This document shows positions 8,824 through 17,162 of a stretch of DNA of 64,000 nucleotides, in pieces (the first letter of the stretch is position 1; every line of letters starts with the position of its first letter). Below the pieces are notes generated by a model, which searched no databases, was not told the origin of the DNA, and saw only the letters and a list, made by a program, of their open reading frames with translations. The stretch covers positions 2,704,501 to 2,768,500 of the forward strand of contig NZ_CP084910.1 of NCBI RefSeq assembly GCF_020535245.1. Direction: 5' to 3'. The translations under genes were made by a program, and so were the position numbers. This DNA is from Asticcacaulis sp. AND118 (GTDB taxonomy: Bacteria > Pseudomonadota > Alphaproteobacteria > Caulobacterales > Caulobacteraceae).

Positions 8824-9722
8824 CAGTGGCCTCCCTTCTCGTCGCGGTCCTGCGCATAAAACACCCAGTGTTTCTGCGACCAGAAGGCCACCGCCGTGAA
8901 GATGGCGATGATGATGAACAGCACCCACGACAGGGCCGAGGAATAGCCGAGATTGAAGTATTTGAACGCTTCTTCGTAGATCATCAGCGGCAGCAGGTAG
9001 CTCGATTTGAGCGGTCCGCCGGCGGTGATGATGTAGGGGCCGTTGAACTCCTGAAACGCCTGCACGATCTGCATGATGAAGTTGAAGAACAGCACCGGCG
9101 TCAGCAGCGGCAGGGTGATCATGAAAAACTGCTTGAGGCGCGACGCTCCGTCGAGATCGGCGGCCTCATAGAGGTCTTCGGGGATGGCCTTGAGGCCTGC
9201 CAGAAACACCACCATGGCCGAGCCGAACTGCCACAGGCGCAGCAGGACGATGGAAAACATGGCCGTGGTCGGCTCGCCCAGCCAGTTGACGCCGCCGAAG
9301 CCGATCCCGGTCAGGGCCTGATTGATCAGACCGTCGCCAGCGAAGACGAAACGCCAGACCACGGCTACGGCCACGCTGCCCCCCAGGATAGACGGCAGGT
9401 AGAAGGCCGTGCGGAACAGGCCGATGCCTTTCAGCTTGAAATTCAGCACCACAGCAATCAGCAGGGCGAAGGCCAGCTTCAGTGGCACGGTGATGAAGAC
9501 ATAAGCAAAGGTCACGCCCAGCGATTGCCGGAAGGTCGAATCCGCGGCCATCTCGGTGTAGTTCGACAGGCCGACCATATGGGCCGCACCCAACTGATCC
9601 TGAAGCCGTGCGTCGGTCAGGCTGAGGACGAAGGAAGCGACGAAGGGAAACGCCGTGAACAGCAAAAAGCCGATCACGAAGGGGGTGACGTAGAGGCTGC
9701 CGATCCACTTGTTGCTATACAT
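8823..9722 (-). CDS. ABC sugar permease, MalF/TogM-like
   Basis: 299 aa inner-membrane permease of the carbohydrate uptake-1 family. The start [20 protein letters not shown] (ATG 9722) gives a standard N-terminal membrane segment and overlaps the ATPase stop by 8 bp. The open frame to 9767 would add 15 residues inside the ATPase gene. The EAA loop is visible as [20 protein letters not shown], the contact site for the ATPase. Six transmembrane segments are expected. It pairs with the permease encoded immediately downstream. Confidence 0.92.
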   Translation of the reverse strand: MYSNKWIGSLYVTPFVIGFLLFTAFPFVASFVLSLTDARLQDQLGAAHMVGLSNYTEMAADSTFRQSLGVTFAYVFITVPLKLAFALLIAVVLNFKLKGIGLFRTAFYLPSILGGSVAVAVVWRFVFAGDGLINQALTGIGFGGVNWLGEPTTAMFSIVLLRLWQFGSAMVVFLAGLKAIPEDLYEAADLDGASRLKQFFMITLPLLTPVLFFNFIMQIVQAFQEFNGPYIITAGGPLKSSYLLPLMIYEEAFKYFNLGYSSALSWVLFIIIAIFTAVAFWSQKHWVFYAQDRDEKGGH

Positions 9723-10854
9723 GGACGGACTCGTCTGTCTTATCTTCGAAATCCGGAGATACACCAATGGCCAGACCGTCTTCGCCGAACAAATGCGCGC
9801 GGTTGAGGTCGATTTTCAGCCGCACTTCCTGATGGTTATGCAGGGCCACTTCGCCGTCCAGCTTCATGATCAGCGGTTCGCCTTCCACCTCTTTCAGCGT
9901 CACATAGGCGAAGGTTTCCCCGCCCAGACGCTCGATCAGGATGACGTAGCCATTCAGGTGCGCCTCTTCATCCGCGCCCGCCAGATGCAGGTTTTCCGGG
10001 CGGATGCCGAGGGTCGCGGAGGCTCCGATCGACACCGATGCGCCGACGCGCGGCACGGCAAGAATATTTTGCGGCAGATCGAGCTTCACCATCTCCGGCG
10101 TCACTTCGCGCACGCTGGCCTCGAGCACATTCATGCGTGGCGAACCGATGAAGCCCGCCACGAACAGATTGGCCGGTTTGCGGTACAGGTCGAGCGGCGA
10201 GCCCACCTGTTCGATACGCCCGGCATTGAGCACGACGATCTTGTCGGCCAGAGTCATGGCCTCGACCTGATCGTGGGTGACATAGACCGAGGTGGCGTTG
10301 AGCTTGGTATGCAGGCGCGCGATTTCCACGCGCATCTGACCCCGCAGGGCGGCGTCGAGATTGGACAGCGGTTCGTCGAACAGAAAAACGTCCGGTTCGC
10401 GCACGATGGCGCGGCCGATGGCGACGCGCTGACGCTGGCCACCGGACAGGGCCTTGGGCCGGCGCTTAAGCAGATGCGTCAGTTGCAGCGTCTCGGCGGC
10501 GGCATTGACCTTGTGCTCGATCTCGGCCTTAGCCATGCCCTGAATCTTCAGCGCGAAGGCGATATTGTCGAACACCGTCATGTGCGGATAGAGGGCGTAG
10601 GACTGAAACACCATGGCTACGCCGCGCTTGGACGGATGGGCATAGGTGACATCGCGGCCCGCAATATCGATCTGGCCTGAAGTCGGCGTTTCCAACCCGG
10701 CGATCAGGCGCAGCAGGGTCGATTTTCCGCAGCCCGACGGCCCGACGAAGACCACCAGCTCGCCTTTTTTAACCTCCAGCGAGACGCCCTTGATGACCTC
10801 ATGGCCATTGAACGCCTTGCGCACGTCTGTAAGTCTGACACTGTCGACTGACAC
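9715..10854 (-). CDS. ABC transporter ATPase, UgpC/MsmX/TogA-like
   Basis: 379 aa. Walker A is GPSGCGKST (about residues 36-44), the signature [14 protein letters not shown] is at about 134-147, Walker B is [12 protein letters not shown], and the switch region is [11 protein letters not shown]. The C-terminal third forms the OB/TOBE domain of CUT1-family ATPases. It is the first gene of the operon, so it would energise import by the permease pair. A LacI-like operator lies about 50-60 bp upstream of the start. The operon order ATPase-permease-permease-binding protein followed by GH28 and GH105 supports oligogalacturonide transport. MsmX-like ATPases can serve several transporters, so other permeases may share it. 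Confidence 0.95.
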   Translation of the reverse strand: MSVDSVRLTDVRKAFNGHEVIKGVSLEVKKGELVVFVGPSGCGKSTLLRLIAGLETPTSGQIDIAGRDVTYAHPSKRGVAMVFQSYALYPHMTVFDNIAFALKIQGMAKAEIEHKVNAAAETLQLTHLLKRRPKALSGGQRQRVAIGRAIVREPDVFLFDEPLSNLDAALRGQMRVEIARLHTKLNATSVYVTHDQVEAMTLADKIVVLNAGRIEQVGSPLDLYRKPANLFVAGFIGSPRMNVLEASVREVTPEMVKLDLPQNILAVPRVGASVSIGASATLGIRPENLHLAGADEEAHLNGYVILIERLGGETFAYVTLKEVEGEPLIMKLDGEVALHNHQEVRLKIDLNRAHLFGEDGLAIGVSPDFEDKTDESVHV

Positions 10855-10902
10855 GTTTCCCCGCTTTTGATGGTGTTATTTTTGCTTGATGATATGTGTA
10901 AG

Positions 10903-10916
10903 GGAAACCGGTGTCA
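10903..10916. promoter_or_regulatory. LacI-type operator of the oligogalacturonide ABC operon
   Basis: GGAAACCGGTGTCA. The right half GGTGTCA is identical to the palindrome upstream of the TonB receptor, and the left half GGAAACC is identical to the palindrome upstream of kduI. It lies about 50 bp upstream of the ATPase start in an otherwise non-coding 190-bp gap. Confidence 0.65.
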
Positions 10917-11043
10917 TGATCAACGCCGATTATGCACAAAGGGCACATGAAAAGCATTTCATCCCGCTCCCGTAACGCCGACTTTTCAAATTCGTCATTC
11001 GGGCATAGCCTTCGCTTCGGGCTTTTCTGAAACGGGGGTTATC

Positions 11044-11589
11044 ATGTCCGCTCTTGCACCGACCATCGCGTTCGTACCCAGCGTCATCACCACTTACGGG
11101 GCCATCCACACGGCCATCAGTTGCGTGCCGCTGTTCCTCGGCGGCTACCTCTATCTGACCAAGGGCACCATCCGGCTCGACACCGAACTGGGGCGCATCT
11201 ATTTCTGGACGGCGCTGGCCGGAGCCGTCACCGGCATCACTATCTTTCATCATGGCGGACCAGGCATTCCGCACATCGTCAGCGCCCTGTTCATCATCCT
11301 GCTGCTGGCGGCCGCCGGAGCGAAGGTCCTTACCTTTACCCGGTTAAAGGCGCGCACCATCGAAATCGTCAGCCTCTCCTTCACCTATTTCTTCGTGTGG
11401 TTTTTCACCACGACCGAAGGTCTGACGCGCCTGCCTGCGGGTAAGCCGTTCTCGCCCTCGCCCGAAGCGATCGAGTTGGCGCCCGTGCGCGGCGCGTTGC
11501 TGCTGGTGCTGATCGTGGGCATCTGGTGGCAGTTGCGTGCCGAGAAAAGGCGGGCGGCGTTTCCCGTCGACGCGGCTCCGGCAGAGTGA
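11044..11589 (+). CDS. Small multi-pass membrane protein of unknown function
   Basis: 181 aa with about four transmembrane helices: ITTYGAIHTAISCVPLFLGG, IYFWTALAGAVTGITIF, VSALFIILLLAAAGA and GALLLVLIVGIWWQ. A fifth, SLSFTYFFVWFFTT, is possible. The C-terminus is short, charged and cytosolic. The layout (His near the start, a GITIFHHGG loop) recalls DUF2306-like membrane proteins, but I cannot assign a family securely. It has a single-gene layout: divergent from the ABC operon and closed by a terminator at 11591-11619. No sequence feature links it to pectin use. Confidence 0.75.
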   Translation: MSALAPTIAFVPSVITTYGAIHTAISCVPLFLGGYLYLTKGTIRLDTELGRIYFWTALAGAVTGITIFHHGGPGIPHIVSALFIILLLAAAGAKVLTFTRLKARTIEIVSLSFTYFFVWFFTTTEGLTRLPAGKPFSPSPEAIELAPVRGALLLVLIVGIWWQLRAEKRRAAFPVDAAPAE

Positions 11590-11590
11590 G

Positions 11591-11619
11591 AAAGCCCTCC
11601 GCCGGACTGGAGGGTTTTT
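11591..11619 (+). terminator. Rho-independent terminator
   Basis: CCCTCC, 8-nt loop, GGAGGG, followed by TTTTT, directly after the membrane-protein stop codon at 11589. Confidence 0.85.
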
Positions 11620-11730
11620 AATCGTCTTTCTGCGCATTTGCGGCCTCTCGCGGCTTGCTGAGAGGCCGTTCGGCGGCTATTGAAGCGACTACGCGCACAT
11701 CCACGCAGTAATACGCAGAAAGACATTTTC

Positions 11731-12369
11731 ATGAAAATCGCACTGATCAATGAGAACAGCCAGGCCGCCAAGAACGGCATCATTTTCGACGCGCTGAAGA
11801 CGGTCGCCGAACCGCTCGGTCACACGGTTTTCAACTACGGCATGTACGGCGCCGAAGACAAGGCGTCGCTGACCTATGTCATGAACGGCCTGCTGGCCGG
11901 CATCCTGCTCAACTCAAAGGCCGCCGACTTCGTCGTCACCGGCTGCGGCACCGGCATGGGCGCCATGCTGGCCTGCAACTCGATGCCGGGCGTCTTCTGC
12001 GGTCTGGTGATCGACCCGACCGACGCCTTCCTGTTCGGTCAGATCAATGACGGCAACGCCATCTCCATGCCCTATGCCAAGGGCTTCGGCTGGGCCGCCG
12101 AACTGAACTTGCAGGACGTTTACCGCAAGCTGTTCGACGGCGAGCGCGGCCTGGGCTACCCCAAGGAGCGCGCCGAAATCATGGCCAAGAACCGCGGCAT
12201 CCTGAAGGACCTCAAGGCCGCTTCGTGCAAGGACATGCTGACCGTTCTGAAAACCGTCGATCAGGACCTGCTGAAGGCCGCCGTGGCCGGTGAGAAGTTC
12301 TCGGAATACTTCTTCGCCAACGCGCAGGACGAAGAGATCAAGGCCTACATCAAGGGCCTCGTCGGTTAA
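11731..12369 (+). CDS. RpiB/LacA-family sugar isomerase
   Basis: 212 aa from ATG 11731 (MKIALINENSQAAKNG). The frame is open to 11680 but without a better start. The RpiB/LacAB fold is recognisable from the N-terminal strand and from DFVVTGCGTGMGAMLACNS, the substrate loop with its Cys and Gly-rich turn. Classical RpiB proteins are about 150 aa, so this is a longer subgroup. Streptococcal DhuI, a 4-deoxy-5-hexosulose-uronate isomerase, belongs to this longer subgroup by my recollection. Lying beside kduD and kduI, it may isomerise the same unsaturated-uronate product, but ribose-5-phosphate or another sugar is possible. It is convergent with kduD across a shared terminator. Confidence 0.8.
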   Translation: MKIALINENSQAAKNGIIFDALKTVAEPLGHTVFNYGMYGAEDKASLTYVMNGLLAGILLNSKAADFVVTGCGTGMGAMLACNSMPGVFCGLVIDPTDAFLFGQINDGNAISMPYAKGFGWAAELNLQDVYRKLFDGERGLGYPKERAEIMAKNRGILKDLKAASCKDMLTVLKTVDQDLLKAAVAGEKFSEYFFANAQDEEIKAYIKGLVG

Positions 12370-12375
12370 TCAGTA

Positions 12376-12419
12376 GCGCATTCCGAAAAGTGTGAAGCGG
12401 TTTTCGGGATCAAATGCGC
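12376..12419. repeat. Alphaproteobacterial palindromic repeat (type C)
   Basis: Starts GCGCATTCCGAAAAGTGTGA and ends with TTTTCGGGATCAAATGCGC. The arms TTCCGAAAA / TTTTCGGGA and GCGCAT / ATGCGC are inverted. A second copy begins at 63961. This sequence type is common between genes in alphaproteobacterial genomes. Confidence 0.8.
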
Positions 12420-12475
12420 GTCAAACTATCAGGCTCGCCTGAAAGTTCTGGCTGGCCTTTTCAGTTATCGGAGAC

Positions 12476-12517
12476 AAAAAACCCCTTCCGTTCGCACGGA
12501 AGGGGTTTTTCTTTTTG
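12476..12517. terminator. Bidirectional terminator between the RpiB-like gene and kduD
   Basis: An 11-bp stem (ACCCCTTCCGT / ACGGAAGGGGT) with a 4-nt loop, an A-run on the left and a T-run on the right. It serves both convergent genes. Confidence 0.9.
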
Positions 12518-12535
12518 CTTGGATGTCAGGCCGGA

Positions 12536-13291
12536 TCAGCGAGCCAGCCAGCCGCCGTCAACCGGGATGATCGCGCCATTGACATAGTCCGAAGCCGGAG
12601 CGGCGAGGAAGACCGCCGCGCCGCCCAGATCCGACGGCTCACCCCAGCGCGCGGCCGGGATGCGGTCCAGGATCGACTTGTTGCGGTCGGCGTCGGCGCG
12701 CAGTTGCGCCGTATTGTCAGTGGCCATATAGCCCGGCGCGATGGCGTTGACGGTCACGCCCTTAGCGGCCCATTCGTTGGCCAGCAAGCGGGTGATGCCG
12801 GCAATGCCCGACTTCGACGCCGTGTAGGACGGAACGCGGATGCCGCCCTGGAACGAGAGCATCGAGGCGATGTTGATGATCTTGCCATAGCCCTGAGCGA
12901 TGAAGTGACGGCCCACGGCCTGAGCCATGAAGAAGGCGCCCTTGATGTTGACGTTCATCACGTCGTCCCAGTCTTTTTCCGAAAAGTCCACGGCGTCGGC
13001 GCGGCGGATCAGGCCGGCATTATTGACGAGGATGTGCAGGCCGCCCAGTTCCTCGATGGCGGTCTTCACGACGCGCTCGATCGGCTCCAGCGTGCCGAGG
13101 TTGGCGTCGATATTGACGAACTTGCGGCCCAGCGCCTTTACCTTCTCGCCGGTTTCGTCGGCGGGGACGATGCCCACGGCGGCGATGTCGGCACCGGCTT
13201 CGGCCAGAGCAAGCGCAATGCCCTGGCCCAGGCCCGTATTGGCGCCGGTGACGAGGGCGACCTTACCGGTCAGGTCGAATGGATGGCTCAT
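12536..13291 (-). CDS. kduD: KduD, 2-keto-3-deoxy-D-gluconate (DKI) reductase, SDR family
   Basis: 251 aa from ATG 13291, preceded by GGGAGA. A longer frame to 13366 lacks a ribosome site. Classical short-chain dehydrogenase: TGANTGLGQG near residue 15, LVNNAGLIRR, then catalytic Ser (INIASMLSF) and YTASKSG. The text AVGIVPADET and LGRKFVNIDANLG matches KduD rather than general SDRs. Known reaction: NADH-dependent conversion of 2,5-diketo-3-deoxygluconate to 2-keto-3-deoxygluconate, the step after KduI. kdgK and kdgA, needed to finish the pathway, are not in this window. Confidence 0.92.
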   Translation of the reverse strand: MSHPFDLTGKVALVTGANTGLGQGIALALAEAGADIAAVGIVPADETGEKVKALGRKFVNIDANLGTLEPIERVVKTAIEELGGLHILVNNAGLIRRADAVDFSEKDWDDVMNVNIKGAFFMAQAVGRHFIAQGYGKIINIASMLSFQGGIRVPSYTASKSGIAGITRLLANEWAAKGVTVNAIAPGYMATDNTAQLRADADRNKSILDRIPAARWGEPSDLGGAAVFLAAPASDYVNGAIIPVDGGWLAR

Positions 13292-13371
13292 GAAATATCT
13301 CCCTTTTTCAATCCTTCCCCACACAGCAAGAGCGGAGAAGCGCGAGGCGCAGCCTCGCCAAACCAAAAGCC

Positions 13372-13407
13372 AAAAAATCTCGACGGGCCGCCCCTAGAGA
13401 TTTTTTT
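13372..13407 (-). terminator. Terminator-like hairpin after kduI
   Basis: AAAAAATCTC and GAGATTTTTT form an up to 10-bp stem around a 15-nt loop in the 163-bp gap between kduI and kduD. A further hairpin (CTCGATG / CATCGGGAG) sits at about 13427-13450, just past the kduI stop. Confidence 0.55.
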
Positions 13408-13454
13408 GACCGTTCTGAAACCACCTCTCGATGCGCCAGCATCGGGAGGTGAGA

Positions 13455-14318
13455 TTAAGCGAGCTGGCAGATATCCAGCACGTTCATGTCGGTATAGTCG
13501 AGGTTCTCGCCGCCCATGGCCCAGATGAAGGCGTAGTTCGACGTGCCCGCGCCCATGTGGATCGACCACGGCGGCGAGACGACGGCTTCGTTGTTCTGAA
13601 TGACGATGTGGCGCGCGGCGTCCGGCTGCCCCATGAAGTGGAAGACGCGGTCGTTTTCACCGAGATTGAAGTAGAAATAGACTTCCGAACGGCGGTCGTG
13701 CAGGTGCGGCGGCATGGTGTTCCACACCGAGCCGGGGGCCAGAATGGTCAGGCCCAGCAGAAGCTGGCACGACTTGGCGGTCGTCGGCACGATGTACTGA
13801 TAGATCACGCGCTGGTTCGATTGTTCCAGCGAACCGCGCTCCAGCGGCACGGCCTGGTCGATCGAAATCTTGACCGTCTCATAACGCTGATGCGCCGGGG
13901 TCGAGGTCAGATAGTAGAGCGCCGGATTGGCCGCGTCGTTCGATTTGAAAACGACATCCTTCGTCCCCATCGGGATGTACAGGCCGTCCTTTTGCGCCAG
14001 ATCGTAGGCGACGCCGTCGACGGCCACCACACCTGCGCCGCCGCCGACATTGATCACGCCCAGTTCGCGGCGCTCAAGGAAGGGATGGCCAGCCGCCGAA
14101 GCGGGCTCCGTCTGATCCGGCAGGCGGACCTCGCCGGTGACCGGGGCGACGCCGCCGACCACGAAGCGCTCGAAATGGGTGTAGTTCAGAACCACCGAAT
14201 CCGGCGCGAACAGGCCCTGCATCAGGTACTTGTCGCGCAGGTCGTCCGTATCCGCATAGTCCATCATATCCGGATGGGTGGCGTGATAGATCTTGGCATA
14301 CAAGGAGTTCTGGCACAT
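13455..14318 (-). CDS. kduI: KduI, 5-keto-4-deoxyuronate isomerase
   Basis: 287 aa cupin-fold enzyme, close to the usual 278 aa. The metal site is visible in [17 protein letters not shown] (His, His, Glu) with a later distal His in [30 protein letters not shown] is the family N-terminus and [20 protein letters not shown] is highly typical. It converts 4-deoxy-L-threo-5-hexosulose uronate, formed spontaneously from the unsaturated uronate released by GH105, to 2,5-diketo-3-deoxygluconate, the substrate of KduD. A long palindrome with a LacI-like core sits 127-158 bp upstream. Confidence 0.95.
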   Translation of the reverse strand: MCQNSLYAKIYHATHPDMMDYADTDDLRDKYLMQGLFAPDSVVLNYTHFERFVVGGVAPVTGEVRLPDQTEPASAAGHPFLERRELGVINVGGGAGVVAVDGVAYDLAQKDGLYIPMGTKDVVFKSNDAANPALYYLTSTPAHQRYETVKISIDQAVPLERGSLEQSNQRVIYQYIVPTTAKSCQLLLGLTILAPGSVWNTMPPHLHDRRSEVYFYFNLGENDRVFHFMGQPDAARHIVIQNNEAVVSPPWSIHMGAGTSNYAFIWAMGGENLDYTDMNVLDICQLA

Positions 14319-14444
14319 GTTCGGCAGCTCCGTCTTGTTGTTAAAAAGGCTCCGGCGGAAGGCGCGGAGCCGTATCCCTGCGCAGCCACATATCCCGGTT
14401 TACGGGACATGTCGCCACATAATGAGATTCCTATAGCGATAAAT

Positions 14445-14476
14445 GAAAAGGAAGGAAACCGGTTTCCTTCCTTTTC
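14445..14476. promoter_or_regulatory. 32-bp perfect palindrome: LacI-like operator and/or terminator
   Basis: A loop-free palindrome of 16 bp per arm, centred between 14460 and 14461. Its core GGAAACCGGTTTCC (14454-14467) is the symmetric form of the half-site at 10903. It lies between the end of the rhamnose dehydrogenase gene (11 bp downstream of its stop) and kduI, 137 bp before the kduI start. As RNA on the minus strand it could fold and ends in TTTTC, so termination of the upstream gene is a second reading. Confidence 0.65.
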
Positions 14477-14486
14477 TTATAACCTT

Positions 14487-15266
14487 TTATTGCAGGTTGA
14501 CGAAGGCCCCGCCATCGACCAGAAGCGAAGCGCCGGTGACATAGGCGGCCAGTTCATCCGAGGCCAGGAAGATGACCGGTCCGGCCAGATCTTCCGGCTG
14601 ACCCAGACGGCCGAGCGGGATGCGGCCTTCCATGTAGGTGCGCTTGGCTTCGTCGGCCAGATCGTCCTTGTTGATGTCGGTCAGGATGGTGCCCGGCAGG
14701 ACCGCATTGCAGCGGATGCCGTGCTTGCCCAGCGCAATGGCGGTCGATTGCATCAGCGACAGGACGCCGGCCTTGGTCGGGGTGTAATGGGTCTGGAACT
14801 CACCGCCGACAAGGGCCGAGATCGACGACACGGCGACGATCGAACCGGCGAAGCCGTTGGCCTTCTTGCCCTGCTTGACCATCTGGTTGGCCGCGGCCTG
14901 ACACATGTAATAGGCGCCGTTCAGGTTGACCTTGATCGTGCGATCGACCACGTCCACCGGCATGTCGAGAAAGCCGTGGAAGGGGCAGATGCCGGCATTG
15001 TTGACGAAGGTGTCGATGCGACCATAGGCTTCGACGGCAGCGTTGACAAACGCCGGGGCCGAGGCCGGATCGGACACATCGCCGCGCAGCGCGAAGGCTT
15101 CGCCACCGAAGGCGCGGATTTCCTTGACCGCTGATTCTGCCGCGGCTTCGTCGCCGGCATAGTTGATGCCGACCTTGGCGCCGTGTCGCGCAGCCCCTAC
15201 CGCGATGGCGCGGCCGATGCCCTTCGAGCCGCCGGTGACCAGCAGTACCTTGTCCTTGAGTAGCAT
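14487..15266 (-). CDS. L-rhamnose 1-dehydrogenase (NAD(P)+), SDR family
   Basis: 259 aa from ATG 15266 (MLLKDKVLLVTGGSKGIGRA). An open extension to 15350 reads only a tandem repeat. The text NNAGICPFHGFLDMPVDVVD, IVAVSSISALVGG, FQTHYTPTKAGVLSLMQS and CNAVLPGTILTDINK closely matches Azotobacter and Sphingomonas L-rhamnose 1-dehydrogenase as I remember them. Catalytic Ser, Tyr and Lys are in SSISALVG and YTPTK. It oxidises L-rhamnose to L-rhamnono-1,4-lactone, the first step of the non-phosphorylative pathway. The remaining enzymes are encoded at 15836-19874 on the opposite strand. Confidence 0.9.
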   Translation of the reverse strand: MLLKDKVLLVTGGSKGIGRAIAVGAARHGAKVGINYAGDEAAAESAVKEIRAFGGEAFALRGDVSDPASAPAFVNAAVEAYGRIDTFVNNAGICPFHGFLDMPVDVVDRTIKVNLNGAYYMCQAAANQMVKQGKKANGFAGSIVAVSSISALVGGEFQTHYTPTKAGVLSLMQSTAIALGKHGIRCNAVLPGTILTDINKDDLADEAKRTYMEGRIPLGRLGQPEDLAGPVIFLASDELAAYVTGASLLVDGGAFVNLQ

Positions 15267-15316
15267 GTTCTGTCTCTTCTCTCTGACTGGAAGCGCGAAA
15301 CGCCCCCCGTTTCCAT

Positions 15317-15362
15317 CCAATAATTTTTTGGCCAATAATTTTTTGGCCAATAGTTTTTGGCC
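15317..15362. repeat. Three tandem 15-bp units between the IclR-type gene and rhamnose dehydrogenase
   Basis: Two exact copies of CCAATAATTTTTTGG (15317-15331 and 15332-15346) are followed by a 14-bp variant CCAATAGTTTTTGG. Each unit is itself an inverted repeat, and each junction forms the palindrome TTGGCCAA at 15-bp intervals. The array lies 51-96 bp upstream of the dehydrogenase start and directly after the truncated iclR stop. Confidence 0.85.
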
Positions 15363-15364
15363 GC

Positions 15365-15754
15365 TTATGGGTTTATCGCCTGCTGGGACAGGCGGATGAA
15401 TTTAGGCCCCAGGCGGTAGCCGCCGCCGCTGGCGTCGCGCGGGGCCACGCTCAGATAGCCCTGCTCGACAAGGGTCGAGGCCAGACGATAGGCCGTCGAG
15501 CGCGCCAACCCGGCGGTCTCGGCGATCTCGTTCAACGTGCCGCGTCCGGAGGCCACCGCCTCTACGATCATCAGCCCACGGACAAGGGTCTGGCTGCCGC
15601 CAGGTTTCTCACGCTTGGTATCTGCTGTAATCGTATTTGCGTTCATGCCCGGATTCGACGTTTCTGCGTTCACGTCTGACGTTTTTTGCTTGATAAGCCT
15701 TGGCTTAATTTCATATATTGGAATAAATCGATTGGCAATCGCATTTATGCTCAT
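15365..15754 (-). CDS. IclR-type regulator consisting only of the DNA-binding domain
   Basis: 129 aa. Residues about 54-125 form the IclR winged helix-turn-helix: SQTLVRGLMIVEAVASGRGT, IAETAGLARSTAYRLASTLV, then GYRLGPKFIRLSQQ. The reading frame stops there, exactly where normal IclR proteins (about 250-270 aa) continue into the effector-binding GAF-like domain. Only 98 bp separate the stop from the next gene, so the missing domain is not nearby in another frame. The first 45 or so residues are atypical, and a later start at Met-37 (about 15646) is possible. It is divergent from rhamnonate dehydratase, so it may control rhamnose genes or be a decaying remnant. Confidence 0.7.
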   Translation of the reverse strand: MSINAIANRFIPIYEIKPRLIKQKTSDVNAETSNPGMNANTITADTKREKPGGSQTLVRGLMIVEAVASGRGTLNEIAETAGLARSTAYRLASTLVEQGYLSVAPRDASGGGYRLGPKFIRLSQQAINP

Positions 15755-15757
15755 TAT

Positions 15758-15783
15758 TGATCATTTGCACCACAAATCGATCA
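15758..15783. promoter_or_regulatory. Inverted repeat in the iclR-like / rhamnonate dehydratase intergenic region
   Basis: TGATCATTTG and CAAATCGATCA face each other across a 5-nt spacer, with one extra base in the right arm. It sits in the 81-bp divergent gap and is a candidate operator for either gene. Confidence 0.45.
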
Positions 15784-15835
15784 CCTCCGGGCTTCCGGAC
15801 CGCATTTCGACACGCAGGGTTAAAAAGGCTTCAAC

Positions 15836-17032
15836 ATGGGTTACCCCAAGATCAAGCACGTGCGCGCTTACGTCATCAAAGGTGGCGAGGGCGGCGGCGG
15901 CGCCGATTATCACGATCAGGGCGAAGGTCACTGGATCGACAATCACATCGCCACCTCCATGGGGCGCTATCCGGAATACCGCCAGAGCCGCAAGAGCTTC
16001 GGCATCAACGTGCTGGGCACGCTGGTGGTCGAGATCGAGGCCGATGACGGCACGGTTGGCTTTGCCGTAACCACCGGCGGCGAGCCCGCCTGCTACATGG
16101 TCGAAAAGCACTTCGCCCGCTTCCTCGAAGGCCGCAACCCGTTCGAGTACGAGCGCATCTGGGATCAGATGTATTTCGGCTCGCAATATTACGGCCGCAA
16201 GGGCCTGGTCGTGAACGCCATTTCGGGCGTCGACCTGGCGCTGTGGGACCTGATGGGCAAGCTGCGTCAGGAGCCGGTCTATCACATGCTGGGCGGCGCG
16301 GTGCGCGACGAACTGCAATTCTACGCCACCGGCGCGCGTCCGGACCTCGCCAAGGACATGGGCTTTATCGGCGGCAAGATGCCGCTGTATCACGGCCCGA
16401 TCGAAGGCGACGAAGGCCTCAAGAAGAATGTCGAGCTGGTCGCCGACATGCGCTCGAAGGTCGGCGAAGACTTCTGGCTGATGTACGACTGCTGGATGGC
16501 GCTCGACGTCAACTACGCCACCCGTCTGGCGCACAAGTGCCACGAGTACGGTCTGAAGTGGATCGAAGAAGCCATCAATCCGGACGACTACTGGGGCTAT
16601 CAGCAGCTCAAGAAGAACGTTCCCGCCGGTATGCTGGTCACCACGGGCGAGCACGAATCGACGCGCTGGGGCTTCAAGATGCTGCTCGAAATGGGTTGCT
16701 GCGACATCATCCAGCCGGATGTGGGCTGGTGCGGCGGCGTGACCGAGCTTCTGAAGATCTCGGCTCTGGCTGATGCGCACGGCGCGCTGGTCGTGCCGCA
16801 CGGTTCGTCGGTCTATAGCTATCACTTCGTCATTACGCGTCACAACTCGCCGTTCGCCGAGTTCCTGATGATGGCGCCGAAGGCCGACCACGTCGCGCCG
16901 ATGTTCCATCCGCAGTTGCTGGGCGAGCCGGTGCCGGAAAACGGTCGCCTGAAGGTGACCGCGCTCGACAAGCCGGGCTTCGGTGTGGAACTGAACCCGG
17001 AAGTAAAGCTCTTCCGTCCGTACGAACACTAA
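15836..17032 (+). CDS. rhmD: L-rhamnonate dehydratase
   Basis: 398 aa enolase-superfamily enzyme. The N-terminal signature [20 protein letters not shown] and [17 protein letters not shown] match E. coli RhmD (YfaW). Metal and catalytic sites are visible as [47 protein letters not shown] and [11 protein letters not shown] (catalytic His). It dehydrates L-rhamnonate to 2-keto-3-deoxy-L-rhamnonate. The start at 15836 follows AAAAAGG with 7-nt spacing. It heads a plus-strand run with the next three genes, which supply the following and preceding steps of the pathway. Confidence 0.95.
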   Translation: MGYPKIKHVRAYVIKGGEGGGGADYHDQGEGHWIDNHIATSMGRYPEYRQSRKSFGINVLGTLVVEIEADDGTVGFAVTTGGEPACYMVEKHFARFLEGRNPFEYERIWDQMYFGSQYYGRKGLVVNAISGVDLALWDLMGKLRQEPVYHMLGGAVRDELQFYATGARPDLAKDMGFIGGKMPLYHGPIEGDEGLKKNVELVADMRSKVGEDFWLMYDCWMALDVNYATRLAHKCHEYGLKWIEEAINPDDYWGYQQLKKNVPAGMLVTTGEHESTRWGFKMLLEMGCCDIIQPDVGWCGGVTELLKISALADAHGALVVPHGSSVYSYHFVITRHNSPFAEFLMMAPKADHVAPMFHPQLLGEPVPENGRLKVTALDKPGFGVELNPEVKLFRPYEH

Positions 17033-17040
17033 GAGACAGG

Positions 17041-17142
17041 CCCCCTCACCCCAACCCTCTCCCTCAAGGGAGAGGGGGCTTTTTTATCTACCCTTCTCCC
17101 TTGAGGGAGAAGGTGGCCCGAAAGGGCCGGATGAGGGGGAAT
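17041..17142. repeat. Palindromic intergenic repeat (type B)
   Basis: Two hairpins, CCCTCTCCCTC / GAGGGAGAGGG-like and TTCTCCCTTGAGGGAGAA, are bounded by CCCCTCACCCC and GGATGAGGGG. The first hairpin is followed by TTTTTT and may also end transcription. A related copy lies at 56588-56703. Confidence 0.8.
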
Positions 17143-17162
17143 TTCGCAAAGGAATACTTTAA

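Noticed and set aside
14445-14476. Reading the 32-bp palindrome purely as a terminator
   Set aside because: Possible, but the core equals the half-sites seen at the other pectin promoters and the T-run is short, so operator function was kept as the main reading.
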